DNA of 17,974 nt from Planctomycetota bacterium (lineage in GTDB: Bacteria > Planctomycetota > UBA1135 > UBA2386), in contig JAGQRA010000509.1 in NCBI GenBank assembly GCA_020425885.1, forward strand, positions 1 through 17,974. Reading direction: 5' to 3'. The notes under the pieces are model-generated. The model did not search any database. It was not told where the DNA came from and saw nothing but the letters and a program-made list of their open reading frames with translations. The position numbers and the translations under genes are program-made. This document shows positions 1 to 7,496 of this stretch, in pieces. Every line of letters starts with the position of its first letter. The stretch's first letter is position 1.

Positions 1-64
1 CAAGCCGACGATCCCGCCGGACGCGACCCTGGTCTTCTACGTCGAGCTGCTGGCGATCAAGTAA
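1..64 (+). CDS. FKBP-type peptidyl-prolyl isomerase, C-terminal end (partial)
   Basis: Only the last 20 codons are present, read in the frame that begins at base 2 and ending at TAA 62-64. They encode KPTIPPDATLVFYVELLAIK. The IPP-[DN]-ATL-x-F-x-VELL-x-I/V ending is the characteristic last beta strand of FKBP domains, where the conserved pattern forms part of the FK506-binding fold. Proteins of this family catalyse cis-trans isomerisation of prolyl bonds and often act as folding helpers. The stop codon overlaps the stop of the convergent RlmN-like gene by a few bases. Nothing can be said about its N terminus, export signal or total length. Confidence 0.8.
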   Translation, partial: KPTIPPDATLVFYVELLAIK

Positions 65-1121
65 CGCGTGCGGCCGGCGCCGGTCGGGCTGCTCGCCGGG
101 CCAGCTGGCCGCAGGCGGCCATCACCGAGCGTCCCTTGGTGATCCGCCGGCGGACCGCCAGTCCTGCGGCCCGCAGGCGGCCGATGAACGTTGCGACCTC
201 GTCGTCCGACGGCGGCGGCGCGATCGGCGCGGTTCCCGGGTTGTACGGGATCACGTGCACGAGCACGCGGCCGAGCGGGGCGCAGAAGCGCGCGATGGCC
301 GCCGCATCGGCGGCGCTGTCGTTGATGCCCGGCAGCAGGCACCAATGGATGCCGAGCGCCAGGTTGCGGCGCTGGCGGTAGTCGATCAATGCCCGTTGGA
401 TCTCGGCCAGCGGGTAGCGCACCGAGTGTGGCATCAGCTGCGCGCGCTGGGCGTCGGTCGCCGCGTTTAGGCTGAGCGCGAGCCCGAGCCGCTTCCAGCC
501 GAGGCGGCGCAGGGCCAGGATGCCGGGCACGTGGCCGACGGTGCAGACGGTCATGCGATCCTGCGCGTAGGCGAGGCCGGAGCGATCGGTCAGGACGGCC
601 AGCGCCTGCAGCAGCGGATCGAGGTTGTCGAGCGGCTCGCCCATCCCCATGAAGACGAGATTGTGCGGACGGGCCACTTGGCAGGCGATCGTCACCTGCG
701 CCGTGATCTCGCCGGCGGTCAGGTTGCGGACGAGGCCGCCGCGGCCCGACTCGCAGAACGTGCAGGCCCTGGCGCAGCCGACCTGGGTCGAGACGCACAG
801 GCTGCTGCGACCATGTCCCATCGGCAGCTGGACGCTCTCGACGGTGCTGCCATCGAGCAGACGCAGCAGTCGCTTCGTCACCGTGCCGGTGCCGAACTGC
901 TCCTGCTGTGTTGCCGCGACGGTCGGTAGATCGAGCTGCGCGATGCGGCGCCAGCCGGCCGCGGCCCGAGGGCCGAGGCCATGCCGCTCCGGTGTGAAGC
1001 GGCCCAGGCACAAGGCGTCGCGATGCAGGCGGCCGGCGAGCCCGGTGCCCTTGCCGCTGCCGAAGGCCTGCGCGGCGGCGGCACGCAGTTGGTCGGTCGT
1101 CAGGCCCAGGATGTCGGTCAT
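57..1121 (-). CDS. rlmN: RlmN/Cfr-family 23S rRNA adenine C2 methyltransferase
   Basis: This 354-residue protein belongs to the radical SAM methyltransferases that act on adenine 2503 of 23S rRNA and on tRNA adenine 37. The iron-sulfur motif CARACTFC gives ligands C116, C120 and C123. C109 in SLCVSTQ lies seven residues before the first ligand, as C118 does in E. coli RlmN. The methyl-carrying cysteine is C337 in the tail motif ACGQL. MGMGEPLDN and IPYNPG are also family motifs. Two positions look atypical: CESG follows the cluster where CATG or CSTG is usual, and SLNA replaces the usual SLHA. The ATG at 1121 was chosen because the family's N-terminal helical domain begins there; an in-frame extension to 1223 would run across the divergent promoter region. 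The gene is divergent from the ABC transporter. Family is certain; RlmN itself versus a paralogue is not. Confidence 0.85.
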   Translation of the reverse strand: MTDILGLTTDQLRAAAAQAFGSGKGTGLAGRLHRDALCLGRFTPERHGLGPRAAAGWRRIAQLDLPTVAATQQEQFGTGTVTKRLLRLLDGSTVESVQLPMGHGRSSLCVSTQVGCARACTFCESGRGGLVRNLTAGEITAQVTIACQVARPHNLVFMGMGEPLDNLDPLLQALAVLTDRSGLAYAQDRMTVCTVGHVPGILALRRLGWKRLGLALSLNAATDAQRAQLMPHSVRYPLAEIQRALIDYRQRRNLALGIHWCLLPGINDSAADAAAIARFCAPLGRVLVHVIPYNPGTAPIAPPPSDDEVATFIGRLRAAGLAVRRRITKGRSVMAACGQLARRAARPAPAARVT

Positions 1122-1153
1122 GCGCAAGCCACTGGAACCGAAACGCGCCCCCG

Positions 1154-1190
1154 GTGAAAACTTGGCATTGCAAAGTAAAAACGATGGCGT
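1154..1190 (+). promoter_or_regulatory. A-rich patch, candidate promoter of the ABC transporter
   Basis: The divergent gap between the RlmN-like gene and the ABC ATPase contains a short A-rich island in otherwise G+C-rich DNA. A weak sigma-70-like pair can be drawn for the + strand: GTGAAA at 1154-1159 and TAAAAA at 1176-1181 with a 16-base spacer, each matching 4 of 6 consensus bases. Transcription would then begin near 1188, fitting a translation start at 1223. A promoter for the minus-strand gene should also lie here, but I cannot point to one. Confidence 0.3.
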
Positions 1191-1222
1191 CGTGTCGGGG
1201 GCTTCGTCATCATGCCGCACCA

Positions 1223-2014
1223 ATGGCAGCAGCAGTTGATCCAGCGGCGAGTCCGACCGGCGCCAGTTCGGAGGCCCCGGTATTGGTCGCCCGCAACGTG
1301 TTCCGCCTCCGCGCCGTGGAAGGGCAGCAGGTACCGATCGTGCGGGATGTCTCGTTCGAGCTGCCGCGCAGCGGTTTCGCCACGATCATGGGACCGTCCG
1401 GTTCGGGCAAGTCGACCCTGCTGCACCTGCTCGCCGGCCTCGATCGTCCGAGCTCGGGCGAGGTCCGGATCGCCGGCCAGGATCTCGGCAAGGGCAACGA
1501 GGAGCACCGCGCCGCGATCCGTCGCCGTCACATCGGCTTCATCTTCCAGTTCTTCCACCTGCTGCCCGACCTCACCGTCGACGAGAACGTGACGCTGCCG
1601 CTGCGCATCGTCGGCCAGAGCCCGCAACGTCACCGCGCCCGCATCGACAACCTGCTCGAGTTGCTCGGCGTGGCCGGCCTCAAGGCGCGGCTGCCGTCGG
1701 CGCTGTCCGGTGGCGAGATGCAGCGGGTGTCGATCGCGCGCGCGTTGTCGACCCAGCCACCGCTGATCCTGGCCGATGAGCCGACCGGCAATCTGTCCAG
1801 CAAGGCGGGCGAGGAGGTCGTGCAGCTGCTGCGCACCGTGCGCGACAAGCTCGGCACCGCGATCCTGCTCGTGACCCACAATCCGCGCGACGCCGCTGCG
1901 GGCGACCGCGTGATGTTCCTGCACGACGGCGTGCTCGATCCAGAACACTCTCTCGAGGGAGGCCCCTTCGTTGTCGCTGACGTCTTTCATCGTCTCGAGA
2001 AGCTGGGCATCTAG
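1223..2014 (+). CDS. ABC transporter ATP-binding protein, LolD/MacB type
   Basis: This 263-residue nucleotide-binding subunit has every motif of the family: Walker A GPSGSGKST (57-65), Q-loop IGFIFQ (Q109), signature LSGGEMQR (161-168), Walker B LILADEPT (181-188) and the H-loop THN (H219). The DEPTGNLSSKAGEEV stretch is typical of the LolD, MacB and FtsE group, which powers extrusion or transfer of lipoproteins, lipids, peptides or drugs rather than solute uptake. The ATG at 1223 leaves a short leader before the domain. An ATG at 1184 and a GTG at 1154 are in-frame alternatives, but none has a clear ribosome binding site. The 3' end overlaps the permease gene by 44 bases, so the two subunits are almost certainly made together. 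The substrate cannot be told from sequence. Confidence 0.93.
   Translation: MAAAVDPAASPTGASSEAPVLVARNVFRLRAVEGQQVPIVRDVSFELPRSGFATIMGPSGSGKSTLLHLLAGLDRPSSGEVRIAGQDLGKGNEEHRAAIRRRHIGFIFQFFHLLPDLTVDENVTLPLRIVGQSPQRHRARIDNLLELLGVAGLKARLPSALSGGEMQRVSIARALSTQPPLILADEPTGNLSSKAGEEVVQLLRTVRDKLGTAILLVTHNPRDAAAGDRVMFLHDGVLDPEHSLEGGPFVVADVFHRLEKLGI
1955..1973 (+). promoter_or_regulatory. Ribosome binding site and TTG start of the permease
   Basis: GAGGGAGG at 1955-1962 lies eight bases before a TTG at 1971. It is one of the best Shine-Dalgarno matches in the window, and it sits inside the end of the ATPase gene. It supports the TTG rather than the next ATG (2025), which would start inside the first membrane helix. 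Confidence 0.7.
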
Positions 2015-4574
2015 CTGGTTGCGCATGGTGCTGACGATCCTGGGCATCGCGCTCGGGGTCGCGATCGTCGTGGCCATCTACGTGATGGACCACAACACGA
2101 TCCAGAGCCGGCTCTTGGCTCGCGATCCGCAGCGCGGTCGCGTCGACCTCGAGGTCGTGGCGCGCGATGCGTCTATGCCGGCGCACACCGTCGCGTCGCA
2201 GCTCGCACGTGAGGAAGGGGTCGAACGGGTCGCCGTCTGGCGCGAGGCGCGCGGCATCGTGCGCGCCGGTGGCAAGGAACTCGACGTCGCGGTCTACGGG
2301 CTCGATCCGTTGCCGGCCGGCCCGTTCGGGCACTACGCGCTGGCCCTTGGTCGCGACCTCGCGTCCGCCGACGCCGCCCTCGCGACCGCGGGCATCCTGC
2401 TCGGTGAGGAGGCGGCGCGGCTGCTCGGCGTCACCGCCGGCCAGACGGTGGAGGTGCTGGCGCCGGCCCGGGTCCAACGCGTCGAGTGCAAGGACGGCAA
2501 GCTGGTGCCCGTCATGGAGCCGCGGATCGAGCCGTTCGCCTGCACGGCGGCGGTCGCGGGGGTGATCGGCGGCGAACGCCTGGGCGGACGCAACCAGGGC
2601 CTGGTCGTGGTCTGCGGCCTCGAGCTGGCAGGTCGGTTGCAGGTTCGCGGTCCCGAGGCGTTCCACGTGTTGCGCCAGGAGGGCGCCGACCTCGACCGCC
2701 TGAGCCGCGACCTGCGCGAGCGCTTCGGTGTGCAGGACATGCGCAGCGCCTTGATCGGCGAGGGCGCCGACGAGCGCGCCTTCCGCAACGGCCTCAAGGT
2801 GCTCGGCGGCCTGGCGCTGCTGCTCGGCATGTACGTCGTGTTCCAGACGCTGTCGCATTCGCTCGTCGCCAGGGTGCGCCAGCTCGGACTGCTGCGTTGT
2901 CTCGGCGCCGGCGCCGGCGCGGTGACGCGCATCTTCCTGCTCGATGCGCTGCTCCTGGGCACGGTCGGGGCTGCGGCCGGGATCGGGCTCGGTCTCGGAC
3001 TGGCGCGGCTGCTGCAGCGCAACGAGATCAGCTCGCTCGGTCTCGGCAAGGCGTGGTCGACGTTCGAGATCCCGTGGTTCCCGGTCGGTTGGACCGCCGC
3101 CCTGGGCGTGCTGTTCACGCTGGCCGGGGCGATGTTCCCGTTGGTGCGCGCGCGCCACGTCTCCGCCCTCGACATCCTGCAGGCGCGCGGGCTGGCGCCT
3201 GGCAAAGGCGATGGCGTCGATCTGCTGCGCGGCATCAACGTGTGGATGTTCGGACTGCTGGCCGTCGCGCTGCCGCTCGCCTACCTGGCGATGACGCCGC
3301 TGGCGGCGGAGGAGGGCGCCGAGACGTTGGTGGTGCTGCTGCAGCTGGTCGGCATGCTGGGGCTGTTCGGCAGCGTGCTGCTGCTGGCGCCCGGCATCGT
3401 CGCGCTCGGCGGCAGGCTGCTGCTGCTGCCGTTCCGCCTCGTGCTGCCGATGTCGTCGTGGCTGGTCGGCAAGGTGGTGCAGCGTTCTTCGGGCCGGGTC
3501 GCCGCCGCCGTGTGCGGCCTGTCGGCGGTGCTGATCGCGCTGATCGGACTCAAGACCTTGACCTTCTCGCTGCGCGCCGAGGTCCATCAGTTCGAGCGCC
3601 AGGCGCTGGCGGGCCGCCATTTCCTGCGGTCGTTGCCGGTGACGCCCGAGGTGGCGGACGGGCTCTCGGCTCTGCCGGGCGTGCTGCAGGTCGATGCCTG
3701 CGAAGGCGAACAACGGGGCTCGGGGTTCCTGCTGCGCGGGCTCGACGTCGACAGCGTCGGCGATCGCGGCGCCCTCGAAGGCGAGCCGGAGCTGGTGCGC
3801 CAGTACGCGGACCAGGCCGTGCGTCGCGTCATCATCAGCGAGCGACTGTCGCGCCATCAGGGGCTGCGGCGCGGCGACGCCGTCAATCTCATCGACAAGA
3901 ACGGTGCCGTGGTCGCGTATCAGGTGCTGGCGATCAGCGACCGTTCCGGGTTCGACTCCGATGAACGGGCCTGGGCCGTGACCTCGCCGTTCTGGATGCG
4001 GAAGGACTTCTGCATCCCGGAGCAGTGCGTCGAGCACATCACCTTGCATCTGGCCGCCGATGCCGACGTCACCGCGATCGTCGCTGCCGCGCGCCAGCTG
4101 CTGCCGGGGGTGCCGATGAGCAAGGCCGGCAGCCGCGACATCGCCGCCTACCTGCTGCGCGACGTCGGTCGCGACTTCCGGCTGTTCGACTACCTGCTGG
4201 TTCTGATGCTGATCCTGGCGGGAGTCGGCCTGCTCAACGGCATGACGATCGCCGCGCTCGGCCGCGCCCGCGAGCTCGGTGTCCTGCGCGCCCTCGGCAT
4301 GAGCCGGAACGCCCTGGCGGGCGGTTTCCTGATCGAGGGCGCGGTGGTGGCGGCGCTGTCGTCGCTGCTGTCGCTCGCCCTGGCGGTACCGATGGGGTGG
4401 GTGCTGGTCACCGGCATGAACAAGGTCGCCGCGCTCGAGGCGCCGGTGACGATGCCGTACCGCTGGTTCTGGCTGGCCCCGGCCGCGGCCCTGCTGATCT
4501 CGCTGCTGGCGGCGCTGGTGCCGGCCTGGCGGGCGGTCCGGCAGAGCCCGAGCGAATCGGTTCGCTACGAGTAG
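1971..4574 (+). CDS. ABC transporter permease with two FtsX domains
   Basis: This is an 867-residue inner-membrane protein and the partner of the ATPase it overlaps. The first helix (about 17-39) follows a short RSWASSWLRM leader typical of MacB-like permeases, and then comes a large extracytoplasmic domain (about 40-270). The first FtsX unit has helices near 277-298, 321-346 and 370-392. A central membrane section has helices near 423-442, 452-476 and 508-533. After a second periplasmic domain (about 535-735) comes the second FtsX unit with helices near 740-763, 784-815 and 834-855. That gives about ten helices and makes one polypeptide a complete permease, unlike MacB, which has four helices and dimerises. 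The signature coupling-helix pattern RxLGxLRxLG occurs twice (301-312 and 766-776). Such proteins are often annotated as relatives of the YbbP group. The substrate is unknown. Confidence 0.9.
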   Translation: MSLTSFIVSRSWASSWLRMVLTILGIALGVAIVVAIYVMDHNTIQSRLLARDPQRGRVDLEVVARDASMPAHTVASQLAREEGVERVAVWREARGIVRAGGKELDVAVYGLDPLPAGPFGHYALALGRDLASADAALATAGILLGEEAARLLGVTAGQTVEVLAPARVQRVECKDGKLVPVMEPRIEPFACTAAVAGVIGGERLGGRNQGLVVVCGLELAGRLQVRGPEAFHVLRQEGADLDRLSRDLRERFGVQDMRSALIGEGADERAFRNGLKVLGGLALLLGMYVVFQTLSHSLVARVRQLGLLRCLGAGAGAVTRIFLLDALLLGTVGAAAGIGLGLGLARLLQRNEISSLGLGKAWSTFEIPWFPVGWTAALGVLFTLAGAMFPLVRARHVSALDILQARGLAPGKGDGVDLLRGINVWMFGLLAVALPLAYLAMTPLAAEEGAETLVVLLQLVGMLGLFGSVLLLAPGIVALGGRLLLLPFRLVLPMSSWLVGKVVQRSSGRVAAAVCGLSAVLIALIGLKTLTFSLRAEVHQFERQALAGRHFLRSLPVTPEVADGLSALPGVLQVDACEGEQRGSGFLLRGLDVDSVGDRGALEGEPELVRQYADQAVRRVIISERLSRHQGLRRGDAVNLIDKNGAVVAYQVLAISDRSGFDSDERAWAVTSPFWMRKDFCIPEQCVEHITLHLAADADVTAIVAAARQLLPGVPMSKAGSRDIAAYLLRDVGRDFRLFDYLLVLMLILAGVGLLNGMTIAALGRARELGVLRALGMSRNALAGGFLIEGAVVAALSSLLSLALAVPMGWVLVTGMNKVAALEAPVTMPYRWFWLAPAAALLISLLAALVPAWRAVRQSPSESVRYE

Positions 4575-4575
4575 A

Positions 4576-4608
4576 CGGCGCCGCCGACCGCGACGAAGAC
4601 GGGCGCCG
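4576..4608 (+). other. Inverted repeat after the permease gene
   Basis: The arms CGGCGCC (4576-4582) and GGCGCCG (4602-4608) are perfectly complementary across a 19-base loop and begin two bases after the permease stop. No T-run follows, so it is not a classical terminator; it may be an mRNA end or processing structure. In such G+C-rich DNA it could also be chance. Confidence 0.25.
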
Positions 4609-4650
4609 GGTCCTGGATTGAGGTCGCGTGCGCGGATACGACCTGCGCCG

Positions 4651-6450
4651 ATGAATGACCGCGCTCCCTGGCAACGGACCCATACCTGTGGCGAACTGAC
4701 GCTCGCGCAGGCGGGGGCCGAGATCGTCCTCAACGGCTGGATCGAGAATCACCGCCACCATGGCCAGATCGTCTTCCTCGATCTGCGCGACCGCTACGGC
4801 GTGACCCAGATCGTCGCCGACCAGGAGTTCGCCAAGGCGGAGGCGGCCTTGTTCGACACCGTCCGCCGCCTCGGTGCCGAAGACGTGATCTCGGTGCGCG
4901 GGCTCGTTCGCGCCCGCGGTGCCGACAAGGTCAACAAGAACCGGGCGACCGGCGAGATCGAGGTCGTCGCGACCTCGGTCACCGTGCTCGGCGAGGCCGA
5001 GACGCCGCCGTTCGAGATCGTCGACAAAGCCGAGGCGAACGAGGAGCTGCGGATGCGGTACCGCTACCTCGACCTGCGGCGGCGGCCGCTGCAGGAGGCC
5101 CTCGTCAAGCGGTCGCGGTTCATCACGGCGGTGCGGACCTACCTTGCCGATCACGGCTTCATCGACGTCGAGACGCCGATCCTGACCAAGAGCACGCCCG
5201 AAGGCGCGCGCGACTACCTGGTGCCGAGCCGCGTCCATCCCGGCAAGTTCTTCGCGTTGCCGCAGAGCCCGCAGATCTTCAAGCAGCTCTGCATGGTCGC
5301 CGGCCTCGATCGCTACTACCAGATCGCGCGCTGTTTCCGCGACGAGGACCTGCGCGCCGATCGGCAGCCCGAGTTCACCCAGGTCGACCTCGAGATGTCG
5401 TTCGTCGAGGAGAACGACGTGCTGACCATGGTCGAGAACACGATCGTGCACGCGATGCGCGAGGGCTTCGGCATCGAGATCCCGCAGCCGTTCCCGCGCT
5501 TCGACTACGACGACGCGATGGCGCGCTACGGCAGCGACAAGCCCGATCTGCGGTTCGGGATGGAGCTCGTGGACTGCAGCGAGCTTGCCCGGCGCAGCGA
5601 GTTCAAGGTCTTCAGCACTGCAATGGCGACCGGCGGCGCGGTCAAGGGCATCGTCGCCACCGGCGCCGCCGAGGGCTTCTCGCGCAAGAAGATCGATCAG
5701 CTGACCGCCTTCGTCGCCGACTTCGGCGCCAAGGGGCTGGCCTGGGGCAAGGTGACCGAGACCGGGATCGAGGGCTCGATCGGCAAGTTCTTCGGCGGCG
5801 AGGCCGGCACCGAACTGGTGGCGCACATGGGTGCCTTTCCCGGTGACCTGATGCTGTTCGTCGCCGACGGCAGGAAGATCGTCAACCGGGCGCTCGGCGA
5901 GCTGCGACTGCATCTCGGCTCGGCGCTGGGGCTGCGTGATCCGAAGCAGTTCCGCTGCTGCTGGGTGCTGAACTTCCCGATGTTCGAGTACAACGACGAG
6001 AAGGCGCGCTGGCAGTACGCGCACAATCCGTTCTCGGCGCCGGTCGATTGGGACGTCGGCGACTTCGCCGTCGACACCGCCGCCATCAAGAGTCGCGCCT
6101 ACGACTTCGTGATGAACGGCTGGGAGCTCGGCTCCGGGTCGATCCGCATCCACAAGCCCGAGCTGCAGGCGCGGGTATTCGAGTTCCTCGGCATCTCACC
6201 GGAGGAGCAGCGGCGCAACTTCGGCTTCGTCCTCGACGCCTACCGCTACGGCGGCCCGCCGCACGGCGGCATCGCGCTCGGCGTCGACCGCTTCGTCACG
6301 CTGGCGCTCGGCCGCGACAGCATCCGCGATGTGATCGCGTTCCCGAAGACGGCCCAGGCGTTCGACCTGATGGCCGACGCGCCATCCCTCGTCTCGCCCG
6401 AGCAGATGGCCGAGCTGCAGATCCTGAGCACGGCCAAGCGCCCGGAGTGA
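4651..6450 (+). CDS. aspS: Aspartyl-tRNA synthetase
   Basis: This 599-residue class IIb synthetase charges tRNA with aspartate. The N-terminal OB-fold anticodon domain occupies about 1-115. The catalytic core has class II motif 1 around 150-180, motif 2 CFRDED (228-233) with its flanking arginine, the flipping-loop and aspartate-site region PQSPQIFKQLCM (204-215), and motif 3 GGIALGVDR (539-547). The bacterial GAD insertion lies roughly between 290 and 420. HNPFSAP replaces the commoner HHPFT form, but I recall HNPFS in other bacterial AspRS. In the anticodon domain the residue before G38 is histidine (H37), where E. coli has leucine; this matches the type seen in non-discriminating enzymes that also charge tRNA-Asn. 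The ATG at 4651 fits the family; an upstream in-frame TTG (4618) would add 11 arginine-rich residues with no homology to expect. It lies 76 bases after the permease and may be read from the same transcript or its own promoter. Confidence 0.97.
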   Translation: MNDRAPWQRTHTCGELTLAQAGAEIVLNGWIENHRHHGQIVFLDLRDRYGVTQIVADQEFAKAEAALFDTVRRLGAEDVISVRGLVRARGADKVNKNRATGEIEVVATSVTVLGEAETPPFEIVDKAEANEELRMRYRYLDLRRRPLQEALVKRSRFITAVRTYLADHGFIDVETPILTKSTPEGARDYLVPSRVHPGKFFALPQSPQIFKQLCMVAGLDRYYQIARCFRDEDLRADRQPEFTQVDLEMSFVEENDVLTMVENTIVHAMREGFGIEIPQPFPRFDYDDAMARYGSDKPDLRFGMELVDCSELARRSEFKVFSTAMATGGAVKGIVATGAAEGFSRKKIDQLTAFVADFGAKGLAWGKVTETGIEGSIGKFFGGEAGTELVAHMGAFPGDLMLFVADGRKIVNRALGELRLHLGSALGLRDPKQFRCCWVLNFPMFEYNDEKARWQYAHNPFSAPVDWDVGDFAVDTAAIKSRAYDFVMNGWELGSGSIRIHKPELQARVFEFLGISPEEQRRNFGFVLDAYRYGGPPHGGIALGVDRFVTLALGRDSIRDVIAFPKTAQAFDLMADAPSLVSPEQMAELQILSTAKRPE

Positions 6451-6482
6451 AACGCGGGCGCCGACGTTGCGGCGTCCGGGGC

Positions 6483-6552
6483 CTCAGAACCGCTGAGTCG
6501 CGCCGTCAGGCGCGAGTCGAGGTCCTGAGCACGGTTGCCCGCTGCGCGGGCA
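6483..6552. terminator. Hairpin cluster between convergent genes
   Basis: The 110-base gap between aspS and the convergent outer-membrane protein gene holds three perfect stems. They are CTCAG/CTGAG (6483-6497), TCGCGCC with loop GTCA and GGCGCGA (6498-6515), and TGCCCGC with loop TGC and GCGGGCA (6536-6552). The second stem can be lengthened past one G-G mismatch. None is followed by a T-run on either strand, so this would be an intrinsic terminator of the tail-less type or a barrier working with Rho. The position between convergent genes supports a bidirectional terminator. Confidence 0.5.
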
Positions 6553-6560
6553 TGCGATGC

Positions 6561-7496
6561 TCAGAAGGTGGTGCTGAAGCCGAGGCCGGCGATCCACTCG
6601 ACGCCATCGCCTGCGTTCATCGCCTTGGTCGAGTTGCCGAGCACGAGCGAGTGCAGCGAGATCGACATCTGCCACGGGCCGAACCGGGATGGGATCATCG
6701 GCAGCGGCGTGCTGGCGACGGCGCCGATGTCGAAGAAGCCGAGGAAGCCGTTGCTGCCGGTGACCGGATGCTCGTAGTAGTTGCCGGCGCTGAGGCCGAG
6801 GGTAACCGGAACGGACAGCGACCAGTCGAGCGCGCCGGTCTTGCCGAGTTCGAATTCGGGCTCGACGGCCAGCTCGAGATAGCGGCCGAGAGTCCCGCCG
6901 CCGTCGGCCTGCCCCTTCATCTCGAAGCCGAGGGCGGCCCGCGGCTGCAGGCCGCCGAAGCCCTCGCCCCAGAGCGCCTTGTCGTCATAGCTGACGCCGA
7001 GCAGCAGCTCCTCGGCGGTGTTGAATTGCGCGTTGGGGCTCGAGTACCACAGGTAGGTGGCCGAGGCGCTCCACTTGTCGAACAGGCTGCCCGAGAGGTC
7101 GAGGTAGAAGTCACTCTCGTACCAGGCCGAGGTCTTCGCACCGGGACCGCCGGCACTGCTCGGGCCGTCGTGCAGCGAGTTCCAGGTGCCGAGGCGCAGC
7201 TCGAGGTTCCTGACGGGGCCGACCTGCTCGGCCAGGCCGTAGGTGAGCTCGAGGTGCGGCTGGCCGAGCATGCCCTGGTTCTCCTGGACGATGCCGCGGA
7301 AGTAGTAGGCCGAGGTGAAGTCGAGGCCCCACGATCCGCTGACGGCAGGCTCGGCCTGCGGCGCTGCCGCGGATGCCGCGACGATGTCGCCGGAGTCGTG
7401 GCGTTGGAAGTCACCGGTCGCGGTTCGATTCTGCGCCGCGAGGGTCGCGGTAATGCAGGTGGCGAACAGAAGAACTCGGAGATGCTGCGTCTTCAT
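6561..7496 (-). CDS. Putative outer-membrane beta-barrel protein, TorF-like
   Basis: The 311-residue protein has a signal peptide with a basic start, a hydrophobic core (about 7-20) and cleavage near LAAQ (19-22). The mature part shows alternating beta-strand patterns rich in aromatic residues and ends in phenylalanine, as outer-membrane barrels do. GLDFTSAYYFRGIVQENQG near residue 58 closely resembles the start of the TorF family of putative porins (TIGR02001), which have strands of the form s-AY-x-x-RG. The barrel probably spans the outer membrane, and its cargo is unknown. Its ATG overlaps the TGA of the upstream glycosyltransferase in the sequence ATGA, so translation is likely coupled. 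The overlap places it in the same transcript as the radical SAM and GT9 genes. Family assignment is from motif memory; the barrel nature is firmer than the family name. Confidence 0.75.
   Translation of the reverse strand: MKTQHLRVLLFATCITATLAAQNRTATGDFQRHDSGDIVAASAAAPQAEPAVSGSWGLDFTSAYYFRGIVQENQGMLGQPHLELTYGLAEQVGPVRNLELRLGTWNSLHDGPSSAGGPGAKTSAWYESDFYLDLSGSLFDKWSASATYLWYSSPNAQFNTAEELLLGVSYDDKALWGEGFGGLQPRAALGFEMKGQADGGGTLGRYLELAVEPEFELGKTGALDWSLSVPVTLGLSAGNYYEHPVTGSNGFLGFFDIGAVASTPLPMIPSRFGPWQMSISLHSLVLGNSTKAMNAGDGVEWIAGLGFSTTF

Noticed and set aside
4614..4640. Possible promoter TGGATT ... GATACG before aspS
   Set aside because: Both boxes are weak and the spacing is about 15 bases; not supportable.
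4618..4650. Earlier TTG start of aspS
   Set aside because: The 11 extra residues are arginine-rich and unlike AspRS N termini; the ATG at 4651 fits the family.
1680..4733. A 1017-codon open frame on the - strand opposite the ABC genes
   Set aside because: The product is glutamine-, arginine- and alanine-rich without domains, and the opposite strand encodes a clear ATPase and permease.
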